From SAR202 cluster bacterium (GTDB lineage: Bacteria; Chloroflexota; Dehalococcoidia; Lucifugimonadales; Lucifugimonadaceae), in assembly GCA_009392215.1 (NCBI GenBank), contig VFGZ01000046.1, positions 1-57,417 of the forward strand: a DNA stretch of 57,417 nucleotides. Direction: 5' to 3'. Positions 56,833-57,417 of this stretch are shown in pieces. Every line of letters begins with the position of its first letter. Within the stretch, counting starts at the first letter, position 1. Made by a program: the position numbers and the translations under genes. Under the pieces are notes generated by a model, which had not been told where the DNA came from, made no database searches, and was given only the letters and a program-made list of their open reading frames with translations.

Positions 56833-57417
<585 letters not shown>

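Overview
The window looks like a chromosomal segment from a bacterium of the Chloroflexota, most likely a Dehalococcoidia-type lineage, possibly marine SAR202-like; this placement is an inference. Supporting signs are: a fused AccD-AccA carboxyltransferase; a 23S rRNA gene with no 16S gene just upstream, as known for Dehalococcoides; lipoproteins with no outer-membrane genes; a Lrp-bioY-aspS block; and frequent TTG/GTG starts. Almost everything is housekeeping. I see no insertion sequence, prophage, CRISPR array or plasmid function.

Layout. 1-3.8 kb (+): an ABC importer of the peptide/nickel type, with a 5'-truncated substrate-binding protein, a strong terminator, then two permeases; the ATPases are not here. 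3.9-4.6 kb (-): a cupredoxin-like lipoprotein that lacks the expected copper ligands. 4.7-8.1 kb (-): a thiamine operon behind a promoter, a TPP riboswitch and a candidate attenuator (thiG-thiE-thiS-MFS transporter). 8.2-9.2 kb (+): a D-2-hydroxyacid dehydrogenase. 9.4-15.4 kb (-): accDA, ftsK and RNase J. 15.4-16.1 kb: a gap with no convincing gene. 16.1-18.8 kb (-): a fatty-acid and ribosome cluster (yceD-like, rpmF, fabD, nusB, acpP). 19.1-20.2 kb (-): an acyl-CoA dehydrogenase. 20.4-23.7 kb (+): ruvC-ruvA-ruvB and a GNAT acetyltransferase. 23.7-25.5 kb (-): a zinc-ribbon membrane protein and a DapA-family paralogue.

25.8-28.5 kb: a siroheme nitrite/sulfite reductase (+), converging on a 7Fe ferredoxin and a Cys/Gly-tailed A-type Fe-S-like protein (-). 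28.8-35.3 kb (+): an Lrp/AsnC regulator, bioY, aspS, then tig-clpP-clpX. 35.4-43.3 kb (-): a long run in the order of transcription topA, xerC-like, aroQ, pepP-like, efp, xseA, xseB, formyltransferase, with two tRNA-Ser genes upstream. 44.1-46.9 kb (+): glmU and a CBS-domain membrane protein. 47.1-47.7 kb (-): a collagen-like lipoprotein with its own promoter and a palindrome near the start site. 48.2-55.0 kb (+): rpsO, pnp, dapB, asd, dapA and yvcK; dapB-asd-dapA cover the first steps of lysine/diaminopimelate synthesis from aspartyl phosphate. 55.1-56.4 kb (-): purA. 56.7 kb to the end (+): promoter, leader and the 5' part of a 23S rRNA gene.

No wholly new multi-gene system is evident. The entries most worth a second look are the collagen-like lipoprotein, the dockerin-like calcium loop inside an ABC permease, the Gly/Cys tail on the A-type Fe-S protein, the cupredoxin fold without copper ligands, ThiS with a residue after its diglycine, and an MFS gene whose conserved frame starts upstream of any usual start codon.
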